This document shows, one piece after another, positions 25,271-25,566 of a stretch of DNA of 25,566 bases (positions within the stretch are counted from its first letter, which is position 1; each line of letters starts with the position of its first letter). The stretch comes from Actinomycetes bacterium. GTDB lineage: Bacteria; Actinomycetota; Actinomycetes; Actinomycetales; Cellulomonadaceae. The position numbers and the translations under genes were made by a program. The stretch is from assembly GCA_023424135.1 (NCBI GenBank), contig JAFAEH010000098.1, forward strand, positions 1 through 25,566, read 5' to 3'. The notes beneath the pieces are model-generated. The model had not been told where the DNA came from, did no database searches, and saw only the letters and a program-made list of their open reading frames with translations.

Positions 25271-25566
25271 GTGCTCGTCGTCGCCTGCCCCGGTCAGGGT
25301 GCCCAGTCCCCCGGCATGCTCGCCCCGTGGACGGAGGTCGACGGGTTCACCGCGACCCTCGCGCGGGCGTCCGACGTGGTGGGGGCGGACCTGCTCGCCC
25401 ACGGCACGACGTCCGACGCCGACACGATCCGTGACACGGCGGTCGCGCAGCCGCTGCTCGTCGCCTCCGCGCTCGCCAGCCTGCGGGCCGTCCTGGGGGC
25501 CCCGCTCGGCGCCGACCTCGCCGATGCCGCACCCGGCCGCGTGGACGTCGCCGCAGGCCACTCGGT
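25271..25566 (+). CDS. fabD: Malonyl-CoA:ACP transacylase FabD, 3'-truncated by window edge
   Basis: Transfers malonyl from CoA to acyl carrier protein, the start of type II fatty acid synthesis. The first 98 codons are present. The N-terminus VLVVACPGQGAQSPGMLAPW carries the GQGAQ oxyanion-hole motif, and the window ends within AAGHSV, the GHSxG nucleophile elbow with the active serine just included. GTG at 25271 starts the standard N-terminus; there is no good ribosome binding site, and a weak CACAGT box lies 6 nt upstream. By actinobacterial order it should be followed by fabH, acpP and fabF outside the window. Confidence 0.95.
   Translation, partial: MLVVACPGQGAQSPGMLAPWTEVDGFTATLARASDVVGADLLAHGTTSDADTIRDTAVAQPLLVASALASLRAVLGAPLGADLADAAPGRVDVAAGHS

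Overview
The window is chromosomal DNA from a very GC-rich actinobacterium. By gene content and protein style it is probably a Micrococcales member of the Cellulomonas type; this is inferred from resemblance, not from a database search. Support comes from strong G/C at third codon positions, many GTG starts, an actinobacterial gene order, a polyphosphate glucokinase, and -10 boxes of the TANNNT type placed 6-7 nt before start codons (leaderless transcripts). It is mostly a core, housekeeping region. I see no phage, insertion sequence, CRISPR array or obviously new multi-gene system.

Layout from left to right. (1) Positions 1-3318, minus strand: glnA2 (glutamine synthetase) followed by glnE (adenylyltransferase, cut by the left edge). 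The first 47 bases exactly repeat 682-728, which suggests an assembly edge artefact or an in-frame duplication. (2) 3439-6174: panB, a small convergent SPOR-like gene, then map and ppgK overlapping by ATGA. (3) 6196-9085: a fatty acid desaturase behind a palindromic operator, a DUF817 membrane protein, and a convergent PilZ protein. (4) 9220-9619, minus strand: the RNase P RNA. (5) 9659-12523: tautomerase-family protein, enoyl-CoA hydratase/isomerase, yaaA, and a histidine phosphatase that lacks the RNase H half usual at this locus. (6) 12629-15596, minus strand: adh, a Nif3-like gene and a zinc-ribbon gene, chained by GTGA overlaps. (7) 15672-18188: tRNA-Val(UAC), then a TetR regulator translationally coupled to poxB, with a perfect palindrome on the TetR promoter and start codon. 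(8) 18222-19102, minus strand: DUF3052 protein coupled to a peroxiredoxin. (9) 19405-25566: aceE with a strong downstream hairpin, DUF2625, an unrecognised helical-repeat protein, the fasR-type regulator, and the beginning of fabD.

The backbone glnE-glnA2 / panB / phosphatase-zinc ribbon-Nif3 / peroxiredoxin-DUF3052 / aceE / PucR-type regulator / fabD follows the order I recall for Mycobacterium tuberculosis Rv2221c-Rv2243. Other genes are inserted between these blocks. Functionally the window covers nitrogen assimilation, pantothenate and CoA supply, protein N-terminal processing, glucose entry through polyphosphate, two routes from pyruvate (AceE to acetyl-CoA, PoxB to acetate), and the control point of fatty acid synthesis (FasR, FabD) plus a desaturase.
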